A program made the position numbers and the translations under genes. The notes beneath the pieces were generated by a model. That model was not told the DNA's origin. It made no database searches and saw nothing but the letters and a program-made list of their open reading frames with translations. Shown piece by piece: positions 1 through 8,284 of a stretch of DNA of 64,000 nt. The stretch comes from an uncultured Gemmatimonadota bacterium (GTDB lineage: Bacteria; Gemmatimonadota; Gemmatimonadetes; Longimicrobiales; Longimicrobiaceae), in the NCBI GenBank assembly GCA_902805735.1, contig CADCTW010000230.1, positions 1-64,000 of the forward strand, given 5' to 3'. How positions within the stretch are numbered: position 1 is the first letter of the stretch; each line of letters opens with the position of its first letter.

Positions 1-258
1 GATCAGGACGGGCGTGCGGGCCTGGTTCAGGGTGCGCACGGTGGGGAGCGCGTGTGCCAGGCGCAGGTCGCCGCACTCCGAGGCCGCGCCGGCGCCCAGG
101 GCGACGGTGAGGCACAGGCCGCGCTCCACCACGGCGCCCGCGTTCACGTCGTGCACGCTCACCTGCGGCGGCGCCGCTCCCGGCGGCAGCGCGTAGATGG
201 ACGCGCCGGAGAGGAGCACGCTCCCCGCTGACAGGAACCAGCGAAAGGTGTTCGTCAT
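1..258 (-). CDS. N-terminal part of a putative exported protein (cut by window edge)
   Basis: The first 86 residues of a gene that continues beyond the left edge. The ATG at 258 follows a GGAG about 8 nt upstream. Residues 7-25 (WFLSAGSVLLSGASIYALP) form a short hydrophobic stretch ending in small residues, like a signal peptide, so export is likely. The mature part begins with a Pro/Ala-rich segment and then beta-strand-like sequence with two cysteines. The family is not recognised. The start of a large secreted repeat protein (for example RHS/YD type) is a guess from general style only. It lies downstream of the small and tail-fibre-like genes on the same strand. Confidence 0.55.
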   Translation of the reverse strand, partial: MTNTFRWFLSAGSVLLSGASIYALPPGAAPPQVSVHDVNAGAVVERGLCLTVALGAGAASECGDLRLAHALPTVRTLNQARTPVLI

Positions 259-375
259 GTGATCTCCAGGTGGATGGACGCGAAGAGGCCCCCAGACCCG
301 GCGCATCGCCGAGCGGGGGCCTCTACCGGCCGTTGTCTAGTTTTCTCCTGCCCCGAGACTCCGCAGCCTCGTACG

Positions 376-394
376 CCTCTGTGCCTCTGTGTGA
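376..394. repeat. Copy of the dispersed CACAGAGG-type repeat
   Basis: The segment reads GCCTCTGTGCCTCTGTGTG, the complement of the CACACAGAGGCACAGAG core found at more than a dozen gene boundaries in this window. Here it is a single half without a facing inverted copy, lying between the small gene (426-638) and the exported-protein gene. Confidence 0.7.
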
Positions 395-425
395 CCCCCG
401 CAGCCCTACCCCACGAGCCGCAGCT

Positions 426-638
426 TCAGGCCGCCGTAATCCCGGTGTAGGTCACCTGGATCCGCGCGCCGAGCGCCGGGGCGGCGGCCTCATCCACCTC
501 CAGGTAGTGCTGGAAGCCGGGCGTGGGCTGCGGTACGCTCGGGTCGCCGCCCTGCAGCGGGCGGATGCCGATCTGGACGGTTCCGGCGGAGGTGCGGCGC
601 AGCTCCACCACTTCGCAGGTGTGCTGTGCGATCTGCAT
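426..638 (-). CDS. Small hypothetical protein (70 aa)
   Basis: A 70-residue protein beginning MQIAQHTCEVVELRRT and ending QVTYTGITAA. The ATG at 638 has a GGGGAG ribosome-binding site about 10 nt upstream, which supports this start over the longer open frame. It looks soluble, with no signal peptide or membrane segment, and alternating polar/hydrophobic runs suggest a small beta-rich fold. It follows the tail-fibre-like gene by about 65 nt on the same strand and probably shares its transcript. No family recognised; function unknown. Confidence 0.6.
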   Translation of the reverse strand: MQIAQHTCEVVELRRTSAGTVQIGIRPLQGGDPSVPQPTPGFQHYLEVDEAAAPALGARIQVTYTGITAA

Positions 639-703
639 GATCTTGTTCTCCCCGTGTGAGTTGATTCGCGCGCGGGAATCCCCCGCGGCTACCGCGGGCC
701 CGT

Positions 704-1721
704 TCAGGCCTTCTCCAGCCGCTCCAGCCGGTCGCCGATCTGCTGCACCGCGCGCACGAGCACCCCAGCGTGTTCGCCAGGTCGAAGTGCTTCTGCTCCG
801 CGCCGCTGAAGAGCGGGTCCGTGTCCTCCGCCACGATCCCCACGCGGCGGCGCCTGGCCTCGTCCGCACGGTAGGTGAAGCTCATCACGTTCATCCCTCC
901 GATCAGCCCCAGCGCGTCGTCGCGGAAGGGCGCGATCTCCTCCTTGGCCTCGCGGCTGGAGGTCTGGATGAACGACGTCGCGGTGAGGCTGCCGTTCCAG
1001 CGGCCGTTGCCGTCCCTGTCGCACAGCGTGGCGATGCTGTTGGTGTACCCGGTGGAGGTGCGGCGCTCCACGTTCACCCCGGGTTCGGCGGGGTTGGCGT
1101 CTCCCCCGATGGTGAACCAGACCGGCCCCGGGCGGAAGCTGTTGCGGTCGCCGTAGAAGCCCACCCGGGGGCCGGTCTCGAAGGTGTCGCCGGTTCCCAT
1201 CCACAGCGACTTGGTGCGGTCGGTGAGCGCGAAGAGGGCATCGCCGCTGCGGCCCAGGTCGCTGCGGATCTGCCCGGTGGACGTGTTCAGGGACAGGGCC
1301 TCATCTCCGCGGCGGCCGTCGAGATCCCCGCCGTGCCGAAGGTTTCGCCCAGGCGCAGCGCGTACCCCGGCGTGCCCCACCCGGCGTACACGTAGCCGTC
1401 GCCCTGGAGAGGGCCGGCCACGCGGAGCCGCGACATCTCGCCGATGCCCCGGCCGAAGCTGTGCCCGCCCGGCTTCAGGACCCCGCCGGTCGTGGGGGTG
1501 ACCTCCACCTTGACCAGCACCTCGGTGTCTCCGAGCAGGATGTCCTTTTCGAAGACGCCGGTGCTCGGGATCCGGGTATGCGGCAGCGGCCCCGAGCGGA
1601 CTCCGGATGCATCCGTGACGTAGAACGACACGGAAGCCACTTCGTTCGCCGGGTGGACGGTAAGGACCAGGGTCCCGGTCGAGCCGTCCTGGACGCCATA
1701 GACGTTCATCTGCACGCTCAT
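704..1721 (-). pseudogene. Tail-fibre-like protein with C-terminal S74-type chaperone domain, broken by two frameshifts
   Basis: The ATG at 1721 has GGAGG 8 nt upstream. The frame runs about 138 codons, then homology-like sequence continues in a second frame (EALSLNTSTGQIRSD, then SSREAKEEIAPF and RVGIVAEDTDPLF), and the last residues (VLVRAVQQIGDRLERLEKA, stop at 704) are in a third. The middle and end have the layout of the peptidase-S74/intramolecular chaperone domain of phage tail fibres and endosialidases, which trims itself after folding. Adding one G to the coding strand near 1307-1309 and one in the G run at 763-766 restores a single frame of about 338 residues. Both lesions are single-base losses in G runs, so either sequencing error or true inactivation is possible. 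Confidence 0.7.
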
Positions 1722-1836
1722 TGTGCCACCTCCGGCGGACTGGCGGTCCGCGATTCAGGGGAAGGGATCGACATGCTCTCTCCGGCGGTTCGGTAGTTTA
1801 GCCCATTCGGGCACCGGGCTGCCTCTCCGTGCAGCC

Positions 1837-1891
1837 AAAAAAAAGGCCCTGCCCGGGCGCTGTGCCGGGCGGGGCCTTTGCTGGCCTTTTT
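1837..1891 (-). terminator. Strong hairpin with flanking A/T runs
   Basis: A GC-rich inverted repeat (AAAGGCCCTGCCCGGGC, short loop, GCCGGGCGGGGCCTTT) is flanked by eight A on the left and CTTTTT on the right. On the minus strand the stem is followed by eight T, the classic intrinsic terminator shape. On the plus strand a weaker T run follows. It may insulate the tail-fibre-like gene from transcription entering from the right. Confidence 0.6.
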
Positions 1892-2428
1892 CATTGACGC
1901 TCCACGAATCTACAGCGCGGGTGCCAGCGTGTCAATGTCGTCAAATATGTTGATCGTGCGGACCTGGAGAGGTGCTTCGACGGACCTTACGGGGGCGCGT
2001 TTCATCGCGGACGCTCTGGTGCGACCTTGAGAGGTGCTTCCTCCGCGTGACAAAGGGCAATGTAGGGGCGCGATTCATCGCGCCCGCGCTGTCCGCTCCT
2101 CCGTCACGGGCGAGGCGCACGGATCTCCCAGACCGCCAAGGCACGGGCAAGTGGAGGCGGCTGAAGGCACGGGCGCGATGAGCCCAGGTAGTTATGCGCG
2201 TTTTCCTCGATGACCCGCGGCGTATCAAGGCACGCCTGGAGGGGTGGCTCGGGGACAAGCGGCGCAAGTTCCCGCGCTTACGAGGGAGGTGCCACGGACG
2301 TGCCGAGAGACGGGCCTGCTCGGCTTGAACTGTCCAGTGGCTATCGACGGAGCCATGTGTCGGAAGTGTGGAAGGGGGCAGCCGGTAGCCGGCTGCCCCC
2401 CTTCCCAGTGCTGCGTGAGAGCGCGCTT
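1892..2428. other. Gene-free stretch with degenerate repeat fragments
   Basis: No frame here has gene-like composition or a ribosome-binding site. GAGAGGTGCTTC occurs twice (near 1968 and 2030). A short palindromic motif, GGGGCGCGATTCATCGCGCC near 2065, resembles sequence inside the inverted-repeat elements at 25773 and 61165. It looks like decayed intergenic or mobile-element flank. Confidence 0.5.
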
Positions 2429-3175
2429 CTAGAAGGCCGTTGAAGAAGGCCGTCGGCGCATCGACCTACGCGGGTGTCGCGATGAGAGTGGGCGGATCGG
2501 TGCGATGGCAGCGAAGGGCCGACGTCCGCGGGAAGACGCGTGAACAGCCTTTTCCGCGGCAGCGGCCCGGAAACCGGGCAGACGCTTCAGATTTGTTACA
2601 AGCCCGCGAGCTTGGCCTGGAGCTGGACCCTCGTTCGCCCACGCTGGCGCGCCCGGTCCATGCCGGGGATCGTTTGGCCTCGGCGAAGACGTGCTCGCTC
2701 GGGATGCGCAGCCTTCGGCTCCCGCGGTAGCCGCGCGTCTGCTGCAGATCAGGTACGCGGTTCCTTGTCTGGGCGATGCGCACCTTGTCGCGGCGGCGGT
2801 GGTACTGGACCAGGTCGCGGGTGGGACGCTTCCACGTGGCGATCGCCTCGGGCGCCGGGCTCGCCTGCACGGGCATGTGCGGGAGCACGCCCATCGTCGG
2901 CGGCGAAGCAGCCTGTGCCGTTGCCCGCATCCAGGCTCAAGATCGCAAGAGCGGCCGGCAGGGCGAGCGCCTCGCGCTGCTGGAGTACTTCGGCGAGCAT
3001 CTGGGCGTGCGATCTCCCGCTCGGCCCGGGAGTGGGCGCGGCTGACGCGGCGGCGCAGGATCACCCGGCTCTTCATGCCGATCAGGTCGTGCATCAGGTA
3101 GCTCAACCGAGCCTCGCGCCCCTTGCGGTAGAGGCGGGCCTCGGGGCCGCTCGTGGAGCGGTGCGTCTGGTGGAC
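2429..3175 (-). pseudogene. Decayed DDE transposase (IS5/IS1182-like) remnant
   Basis: Pieces of a transposase are spread over at least three frames. The sequence opens near 3175 with HQTHRSTSGPEARLYRKG and REARLSYLMHDL, the TH-STTDP-A-L-RK and LSY--H motif of IS4/IS5-type DDE transposases. GVLPHMPVQAS, RGYRGSRRLRIPSEHVFAEA and RGLVTNLKRL follow in other frames, and AFFNGLL appears near 2440. The 5' third of the gene is absent and no terminal inverted repeats or target duplication could be found. The remnant directly abuts the stop codon of the membrane-protein gene at 3180. Confidence 0.65.
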
Positions 3176-3179
3176 TACT

Positions 3180-4775
3180 TCACCCCGTGCCCACGCCAGC
3201 CGCCCTCGCCGAGAGGTCGATCACCAGGTACCGCTCGTTCTCATACAGCGCGCGGAAGTCGCCGGTCGGGTACTCCGGGGCACGGCGCCCGCCCGCGCCC
3301 CCGCGCACCGCCCTCTTGTCGATCACCGCCGTGTCGTACCCCAGCCGCGCGCGGAGCATCTGGAGGTCGGGGTTCGGAAAGGGGTGGTGCCCCACCCACA
3401 GGAGCCGCGCCGCCGCGATGGACGCGGGGGTGGTGGGGCCCGGGCCCGCGTCCGCGAGGTGGTGCGTCTCGGATGCCACGCGCCGTGCCAGGTGCAGGGG
3501 CACGGCGAGCACCGAGCGCGGGCCCGGCTCGGCGTTGAGGGCCCGCACCAGCTCCGCCCAGTGGGGGTCCGTGCCCGCGCCGGCTTTGGTGCGGACGAAC
3601 GCGGCCGTGTAGGCCAGGTCCATGACCAGGTGCAGGGAAAGCACCGTCACCAGGCCGGCCATGGCCCACTCGCGGGGCGCGTCGGCCAGCGCGGATGCGG
3701 CCAGCAGCGAGAAGGGAAGCACCGCGAAGTTCACGTACCGGTGCGCCTCGCCCAGGAAACGCAGGCCGGGGAGGCTGATCGCGACCATCAGGAACACGGG
3801 CGCGATGGCCCAGGGCGCCAGGAAGCGCGCGGCCGCGGGATCTCCGCCGCCCGCGGGCGGAGCGCCGTGGACGGCCCACGCCGCCACCACCAGCCACAGC
3901 GCCGGCGCCTGGACCAGGAAGGTGGCGGCGGGGCCGGACGACACCTCGAATGCCCAGAGGGCGAGCCGCCTGGGATCGCCCAGCGCGGACCGGAGCCCGC
4001 GGAGCCGGGCGAGCGGACCGGCCAGCGACCCGTGCTGCCACTGCATCTCGCGGGCATAGTAGTGCAGGTAGCGCAGGTGCGAGACCAGCACGCGGTGATA
4101 GTGCCCCCCCGAAAGCCCGTACGCCGCCGCCACCGCCGCGAAGGGGAGGAGGGCCAGGGTCCAGCTCCCGAACCACGCTCCCAGCGGCACCCAGACCAGG
4201 AACAGCGCCTGGAGGGCGAACTTGCTGGAGAGCGCAAGGGCCGCGAAGCAGAGCACCGCCGCGCCGTACCAGAGGGGGTTCCCCAGGAACCCGAAGAGCA
4301 TCGCGCCGCTCCCGGCCGCGAACAGCAGCTCGCCGAAGCCCCGCGCGGTGATCTCAAAGGACCGCAGCGGGCGCGCGGAGAGGAGGAGCGGACTGGTGGC
4401 CGCGAGGAGCCCCGCCACCAGCAGGGCCGCATCGTCGAGCCCCGCCCGGGCGCCCACGGCGAACAGCACCAGGAGCAGCAGGGAGTCGACGATCCCGCCC
4501 CAGAGCGGCTCCACCACGAGGAGAGCCCGCCGCGGGAGGCGCGCCAGCAGCCAGTGCATCCCCCACGGGTACGCGATCTGGGCCGAGTGGGGTGTGCAGC
4601 GGGGCAGGGTGTGGAACGCCTCGCTCCCCCGCTCGCGGATGGCGTCGATGTAGAAAAGGTGGAACAGCGCGTCGAACCCGCGCGCGCCGGGGTTGGCCAC
4701 CACCAGGGCGGGGAGGGCGCGCGAGGCGAAGGTGAGCAGGAGCACCGCCGCCGCGGCGGGCCAGAAGGGTGTCAT
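3180..4775 (-). CDS. Polytopic membrane protein, GT-C-like (polysaccharide locus)
   Basis: A 531-residue protein with about ten hydrophobic segments, starting with an N-terminal helix (residues 5-25) and a short loop containing RGFDALFHLFYIDAIRERG. An acidic/aromatic loop after the first helix and a soluble C-terminal domain of about 150 residues fit the GT-C class of lipid-linked sugar transferases or a polysaccharide polymerase. No motif fixes the exact reaction. It is the last intact gene of the minus-strand polysaccharide locus, and its stop codon lies next to a transposase remnant, so rearrangement may have trimmed the locus here. Confidence 0.6.
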   Translation of the reverse strand: MTPFWPAAAAVLLLTFASRALPALVVANPGARGFDALFHLFYIDAIRERGSEAFHTLPRCTPHSAQIAYPWGMHWLLARLPRRALLVVEPLWGGIVDSLLLLVLFAVGARAGLDDAALLVAGLLAATSPLLLSARPLRSFEITARGFGELLFAAGSGAMLFGFLGNPLWYGAAVLCFAALALSSKFALQALFLVWVPLGAWFGSWTLALLPFAAVAAAYGLSGGHYHRVLVSHLRYLHYYAREMQWQHGSLAGPLARLRGLRSALGDPRRLALWAFEVSSGPAATFLVQAPALWLVVAAWAVHGAPPAGGGDPAAARFLAPWAIAPVFLMVAISLPGLRFLGEAHRYVNFAVLPFSLLAASALADAPREWAMAGLVTVLSLHLVMDLAYTAAFVRTKAGAGTDPHWAELVRALNAEPGPRSVLAVPLHLARRVASETHHLADAGPGPTTPASIAAARLLWVGHHPFPNPDLQMLRARLGYDTAVIDKRAVRGGAGGRRAPEYPTGDFRALYENERYLVIDLSARAAGVGTG

Positions 4776-4804
4776 GCCAATCCCATGTGCACTCGACAGC
4801 AGGG

Positions 4805-4848
4805 CTCACACGGAGGCACGGAGACACGGAGGAGCGGTTCTCTCCGTA
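4805..4848. repeat. Dispersed CACAGAGG-type repeat with partial inverted copy
   Basis: CTCACACGGAGGCACGGAGA followed by CACGGAGGAGCGGTTCTCTCCG. The right end faces the left as a short inverted copy, giving a possible hairpin between the GH43-like gene (stop 4874) and the membrane-protein gene (start 4775). Confidence 0.7.
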
Positions 4849-4873
4849 TCGGCGCGCCTCATAAGATCCGTCG

Positions 4874-5788
4874 TCACCGGTCCGGCTCCAGGTGCGCCAG
4901 GCCGAAGCCGGTGCGCCCGAACCCGTTGCCGTTGTAGAGCATGCGATGCACGCCACCCACCTCCCCCACCCAGGGGTAGGCCTGCGCCTCGCCGTCCCAT
5001 TCGCCGGTGGAGGGGCCGATGCCCGCCTCGTCGTCGCGCCGGGTCCAGTCCATGCCGTCCGCCGACTCGGCGTAGCCGATCCGGTACCCCTCCCCCGAGT
5101 CGCACGAGTACCACATCCGGTACACGCCGCCCTCCCGGCGAACGCAGGGGCGGGCCACGTTGCGCTCTCCCGGCCTGAGCTCGATGGCCACGTGCCCGTC
5201 GCGGCGCCACTCGATCCCGTCGTCCGATTCGGCGTACTTCACGTGGTAGAACGAGTGCAGCCCGTCGGCGGCGCGCTCCCAGCGGAACCCGGACACGTAC
5301 CACATCCGCCACCGCCCGCCGTCTTTCATGACGAAGGGCGAGGTGACGAGGCAGGGATCGTACGGGCTGCGCGCCAGGATGGGAGCCGGCGAGACCCTGC
5401 GGAAGCTGAGCCCCCCGTCGTCGCTGACCGCCAGCCCCACCGAAGCGTAGAACAGCGGGGGCGTGGGCCCGGGGTTCCATCCCACGTAGTACAGGTACAG
5501 CGCCCCCTCGTGCTCCACCACCGAGGCGGGGTACACGCCGTGGTCGTCGAAGAAGCCCAGCGGCCCGGGCTCCAGCACCGGCGCCGCGGCCTCCCGCAGC
5601 ACCGTCCCCGTGTCGAGATCCGCCTCCACCCACCCGATGCTGGAGCGGTTGCCCTCGTCGCGGGCGGCGAAGAAGATCCGGCACACCGTGCCGCCGAGGG
5701 GGAGCGCCACCGGGAGCGAGGCGTGCGTACGGGCCCAGGCCCGCTCGCCGGAGGGCGCGTAGAGACGCCCCTGTTTGCGCCAGCGCAC
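4874..5788 (-). CDS. Five-bladed beta-propeller protein, GH43/GH32-like
   Basis: 304 residues with recurring blade signatures: FYASVGLAVSDDGGLSF, MWYVSGFRWE, VKYAESDDGIEWRRDG, RMWYSCDSGEGYRIGYAES and RMLYNGNGFG. This sugar-binding/hydrolysing propeller is often found in O-antigen and capsule loci. No signal peptide is seen, so a cytoplasmic role on a precursor is possible, and whether it hydrolyses anything is unclear. The GTG start at 5788 lies 1 nt behind the stop codon of the methyltransferase gene, implying translational coupling. Confidence 0.7.
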   Translation of the reverse strand: MRWRKQGRLYAPSGERAWARTHASLPVALPLGGTVCRIFFAARDEGNRSSIGWVEADLDTGTVLREAAAPVLEPGPLGFFDDHGVYPASVVEHEGALYLYYVGWNPGPTPPLFYASVGLAVSDDGGLSFRRVSPAPILARSPYDPCLVTSPFVMKDGGRWRMWYVSGFRWERAADGLHSFYHVKYAESDDGIEWRRDGHVAIELRPGERNVARPCVRREGGVYRMWYSCDSGEGYRIGYAESADGMDWTRRDDEAGIGPSTGEWDGEAQAYPWVGEVGGVHRMLYNGNGFGRTGFGLAHLEPDR

Positions 5789-5789
5789 G

Positions 5790-6428
5790 CTACCCCTCCG
5801 TCCGCACGAGCAGCGTCCACTCGAAGAGCGGGTAGTCGTGCAGCAGCGTCACCCGCCGCGAGATGTTGCGCTTGCAGAAGTCGAAGAAGTAGAGCGGGTC
5901 CCCGTAGAACAGGTTCTCCGCCCGCCAGTCCACGTAGGTGCTGAGGAGGTTGAAGGCGAACCCCCGCCGCGACATGTCGCGCAGGTGCAGAAGCGTGCCC
6001 CCCACGTGGTCCCGCCAGGCGTCGTCCTCCGCGTGCAGCTTCACGTTGAAGGTGCCCGAGACGAAGGAGTAGTCGGCCCGGTGCTGGAGGCGCGGGCTCT
6101 TCACCAGCTCCACCCGCGGATCGGCGGCGAACTCGCGGGCGGCGCGCAGCATCTCGTCGCTGATGTCGTAGCCGCGCCAGTGGACGAGCCCGGCTCCGAA
6201 CCGCTCGTCCAGGTACCGGAACATCGCGCCGTAGCCGCAGCCCAGGTCGTTCACCGTGAACCCGGCGCGGGCGGCGTCCTCCGTCACCAGCTCCGCCAGC
6301 TTGTCGAAGCGCAGCCGCTGGGAGCTCTCGTCCTTCCAACCCACGCTCCTGGACGCCGGGCCGTGCTCCCGCAGGTTGCCGGTGTACAGCTCCGCCAGCC
6401 CCTCCAGCACCCGGTCCACTTCGTCCAT
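5790..6428 (-). CDS. Class I SAM-dependent methyltransferase
   Basis: 212 residues. The SAM-binding motif I is seen as VNDLGCGYGAMFRYL around residues 50-65, followed by the acidic motif II region WRGYDISDEML. The C-terminal half has aromatic-rich sequence (YGDPLYFFDFCKRN). The ATG at 6428 was chosen because GAAGG lies 6 nt upstream; a GTG at 6440 overlapping the previous stop is the alternative. It probably methylates a sugar or a sugar-linked group of the polysaccharide made by this locus; the acceptor cannot be told from sequence. Confidence 0.8.
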   Translation of the reverse strand: MDEVDRVLEGLAELYTGNLREHGPASRSVGWKDESSQRLRFDKLAELVTEDAARAGFTVNDLGCGYGAMFRYLDERFGAGLVHWRGYDISDEMLRAAREFAADPRVELVKSPRLQHRADYSFVSGTFNVKLHAEDDAWRDHVGGTLLHLRDMSRRGFAFNLLSTYVDWRAENLFYGDPLYFFDFCKRNISRRVTLLHDYPLFEWTLLVRTEG

Positions 6429-6436
6429 GCGCGCCT

Positions 6437-7096
6437 TCACATGCGGATCTGGTCGCTGGACCGGGCGTCCGCCTCGGTCCGCACCGGCGCGTACACCTCG
6501 CCGTCGCGGGTGCTCTTCATGATGATGGCCCCGCCGCCGATCACGTTGGCCTGGCCGATGGTGATGCCGTCGCGCAGGGTGGCGTTCACGCCCAGGAAGG
6601 AGTAGTCGCCGATGGTGCAGTGGCCCGAGATCACCACGTGCGAGGTGATGAAGCAGTGGCTGCCGACCGTGCTGTGGTGCCCGATGTGGTTGCCGCTCCA
6701 CATCACCACGTTGTCCCCGATGGTGACGAAGGGCTGCAGGGTGTTGTTCTCGAAGATGAAGCAGTTGTCCCCGATGCGCGTGTCGCCCCAGTGCGTGCAG
6801 CGGGAGCTCACGTAGGTGAGGAGGCGGTACCCCGCGTCGCGGGCCTCGGCGCAGATCGCGGCGCGCACCCGGTTGACGCCCTTGTAGCCCACGGCCACGT
6901 ACATCTCGTGCGTCTCGGGCGGGTACGTTTCGCGGAGCCGCTCAAAGGGCACCACGGGGAGTCCGCGCAGCTCGGCCTGGGACAGGTGCGCCCCGTGCAC
7001 GGTGAACGCGACCACCTCGTGCTCGCTGTCGTGCTCCAGGTAGAACTGCACGACCTCCGCGAAGCTCCCGGTTCCAAACACCACCACCTTGCTCAT
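6437..7096 (-). CDS. NeuD/PglD-type sugar O/N-acyltransferase
   Basis: 219 residues. The N-terminal Rossmann-like domain starts KVVVFGTGSFAEVVQFYL, as in PglD/NeuD proteins that hold the nucleotide-sugar. The C-terminal left-handed beta-helix has hexapeptide repeats (IGDNCFIFENNT, IGDNVVMWSGNHIGHHSTVG, ISGHCTIGDYSFLGVNAT). The HIGHH segment supplies the likely catalytic histidine. It would transfer an acetyl or other acyl group from acyl-CoA to an amino sugar. The start codon overlaps the preceding stop (ATGA), so it is coupled to the GNAT-like gene. Confidence 0.8.
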   Translation of the reverse strand: MSKVVVFGTGSFAEVVQFYLEHDSEHEVVAFTVHGAHLSQAELRGLPVVPFERLRETYPPETHEMYVAVGYKGVNRVRAAICAEARDAGYRLLTYVSSRCTHWGDTRIGDNCFIFENNTLQPFVTIGDNVVMWSGNHIGHHSTVGSHCFITSHVVISGHCTIGDYSFLGVNATLRDGITIGQANVIGGGAIIMKSTRDGEVYAPVRTEADARSSDQIRM

Positions 7097-8145
7097 CTGC
7101 TCTCCCCGGCGTGAACGGGCCCGGCGCCCGTCAGGGCGTGGAAGGGGACGACAAAGAACCCCGGCGCCAGCGCCAGGAGGGCGGCGGGGTCGCGCTCCAG
7201 GATCGAGGGGTCGTTCAGCGCGGTGAGGTATTCGTAGCGGCGGTCCACGGCCGCCCACTTCCGCTTGAACCGGTGCACCCCGGCCTGCGACTGCCAGGTG
7301 CCGCCCCAGTTCCACCAGCGGCAGCCGCGGCGGGCGGCGTCGGCCATCGCGGTCATCACGATCAGCGGCATCGCCTGCGACGAGCGGTGGCCGGCGTCGG
7401 TGGCGGGGGTGAAGTACTCGGCCGTCCGGCCCCAGTAGAACGCCAGCAGCGCGGCCACCACCACGCCCTCCCTCCGCGCCACCCAGAGCTCGTAATCGCT
7501 CCCGGCCCTGAAGTGCCGCGGGTACAGGGCGAAGAACCGCTCGGACTTGGGCGCCCCGCCTACGGCGGTGATGTTCTCGTGGTGCATCCGCCGCAGCACG
7601 TCCGTTTGGCTGGGGTCGGCTTCCACCGTGATCCCCTCGCCCATTGCCTTCCTCACGTTGCGGCGCGCCGACGGGTCCACGGCGGCCATCAGCGCGCTCC
7701 ACGGATCCTCGGCCCCCATCGGAAGGGCGGTGAGCTGCCCGATGCGGTAGTCGGTCACGTCGCGCACGATCTCCGCCGGGTGCGGAGCGCTCAGCGGATT
7801 GCCGACGATCGTGGCGGAGAGGGTGCCGGGGGCGCGTGCCAGGGCGTTGTACTCGGCGGCCAGCGCCGCTCTCGCCTCGGGCGCGTCGGCGAGCACGCCG
7901 CCATTGCTGCCGTAGTAGGGGAGCGAGTTGTACACCCGTCCCTCCGGCGTGTCGAGGTACTGGAGCGGGAGCGACCCAACGATCTCCCCGTCCTTCACCG
8001 CCGCCAGGTAGTGCGCCCGGCACCCGAGCAGCGCCCCCAGGAAGTCACGGTACCGCGGGGACTGGTAGAAGAGCGCACCTTCGTGGCGAGCCAGGTGGCG
8101 CTCGTACGCGTCATCGGCCGCCGGCGCGAGGACTTCGACTTTCAA
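7093..8145 (-). CDS. GNAT/FemAB-like acyl or aminoacyl transferase
   Basis: About 350 residues with the BioF2-like GNAT arrangement: an N-terminal YERHLARHEGALFYQSPRYRDF, a middle SARRNVRKAMGEGI, and the C-terminal signature GGTWQSQAGVHRFKRKWAA seen in FemAB-related proteins of exopolysaccharide loci. It may acylate a sugar or attach an amino acid. The start is uncertain: the frame stays open to 8277, but the upstream part runs through a short tandem repeat. The TTG at 8145 (LKVEVLAPA) is chosen where protein-like sequence begins; it lacks a clear ribosome-binding site. Confidence 0.7.
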   Translation of the reverse strand: MKVEVLAPAADDAYERHLARHEGALFYQSPRYRDFLGALLGCRAHYLAAVKDGEIVGSLPLQYLDTPEGRVYNSLPYYGSNGGVLADAPEARAALAAEYNALARAPGTLSATIVGNPLSAPHPAEIVRDVTDYRIGQLTALPMGAEDPWSALMAAVDPSARRNVRKAMGEGITVEADPSQTDVLRRMHHENITAVGGAPKSERFFALYPRHFRAGSDYELWVARREGVVVAALLAFYWGRTAEYFTPATDAGHRSSQAMPLIVMTAMADAARRGCRWWNWGGTWQSQAGVHRFKRKWAAVDRRYEYLTALNDPSILERDPAALLALAPGFFVVPFHALTGAGPVHAGESR

Positions 8146-8257
8146 GGAGGAGAGCGTGAAAAGCGGAGCGGGACACCCCGGTGGCGCCGGGCGGAATGTA
8201 TCCCAGCCCGCATGTGCAGGCAATGCAATCAGATTCGACCGCTGAACCGCAGTTACC

Positions 8258-8284
8258 AGGCACCAGGCACCAGGCACTAGGCAC
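8258..8284. repeat. Short tandem repeat, CCAGGCA heptamer
   Basis: Four near-perfect copies (CCAGGCA three times, then CTAGGCA) run from about 8258 up to the stop codon of the asparagine-synthase-like gene. The surrounding 8146-8283 spacer shows no other feature. Confidence 0.75.

Noticed and set aside
490-1380. 296-residue minus-strand frame as an independent gene
   Set aside because: It has no start signal and carries only the middle of the tail-fibre protein; it is explained by two frameshifts in the 704-1721 gene.
1892-2428. Small genes between the terminator and the transposase remnant
   Set aside because: The short frames present lack ribosome-binding sites and show repeat-derived sequence.
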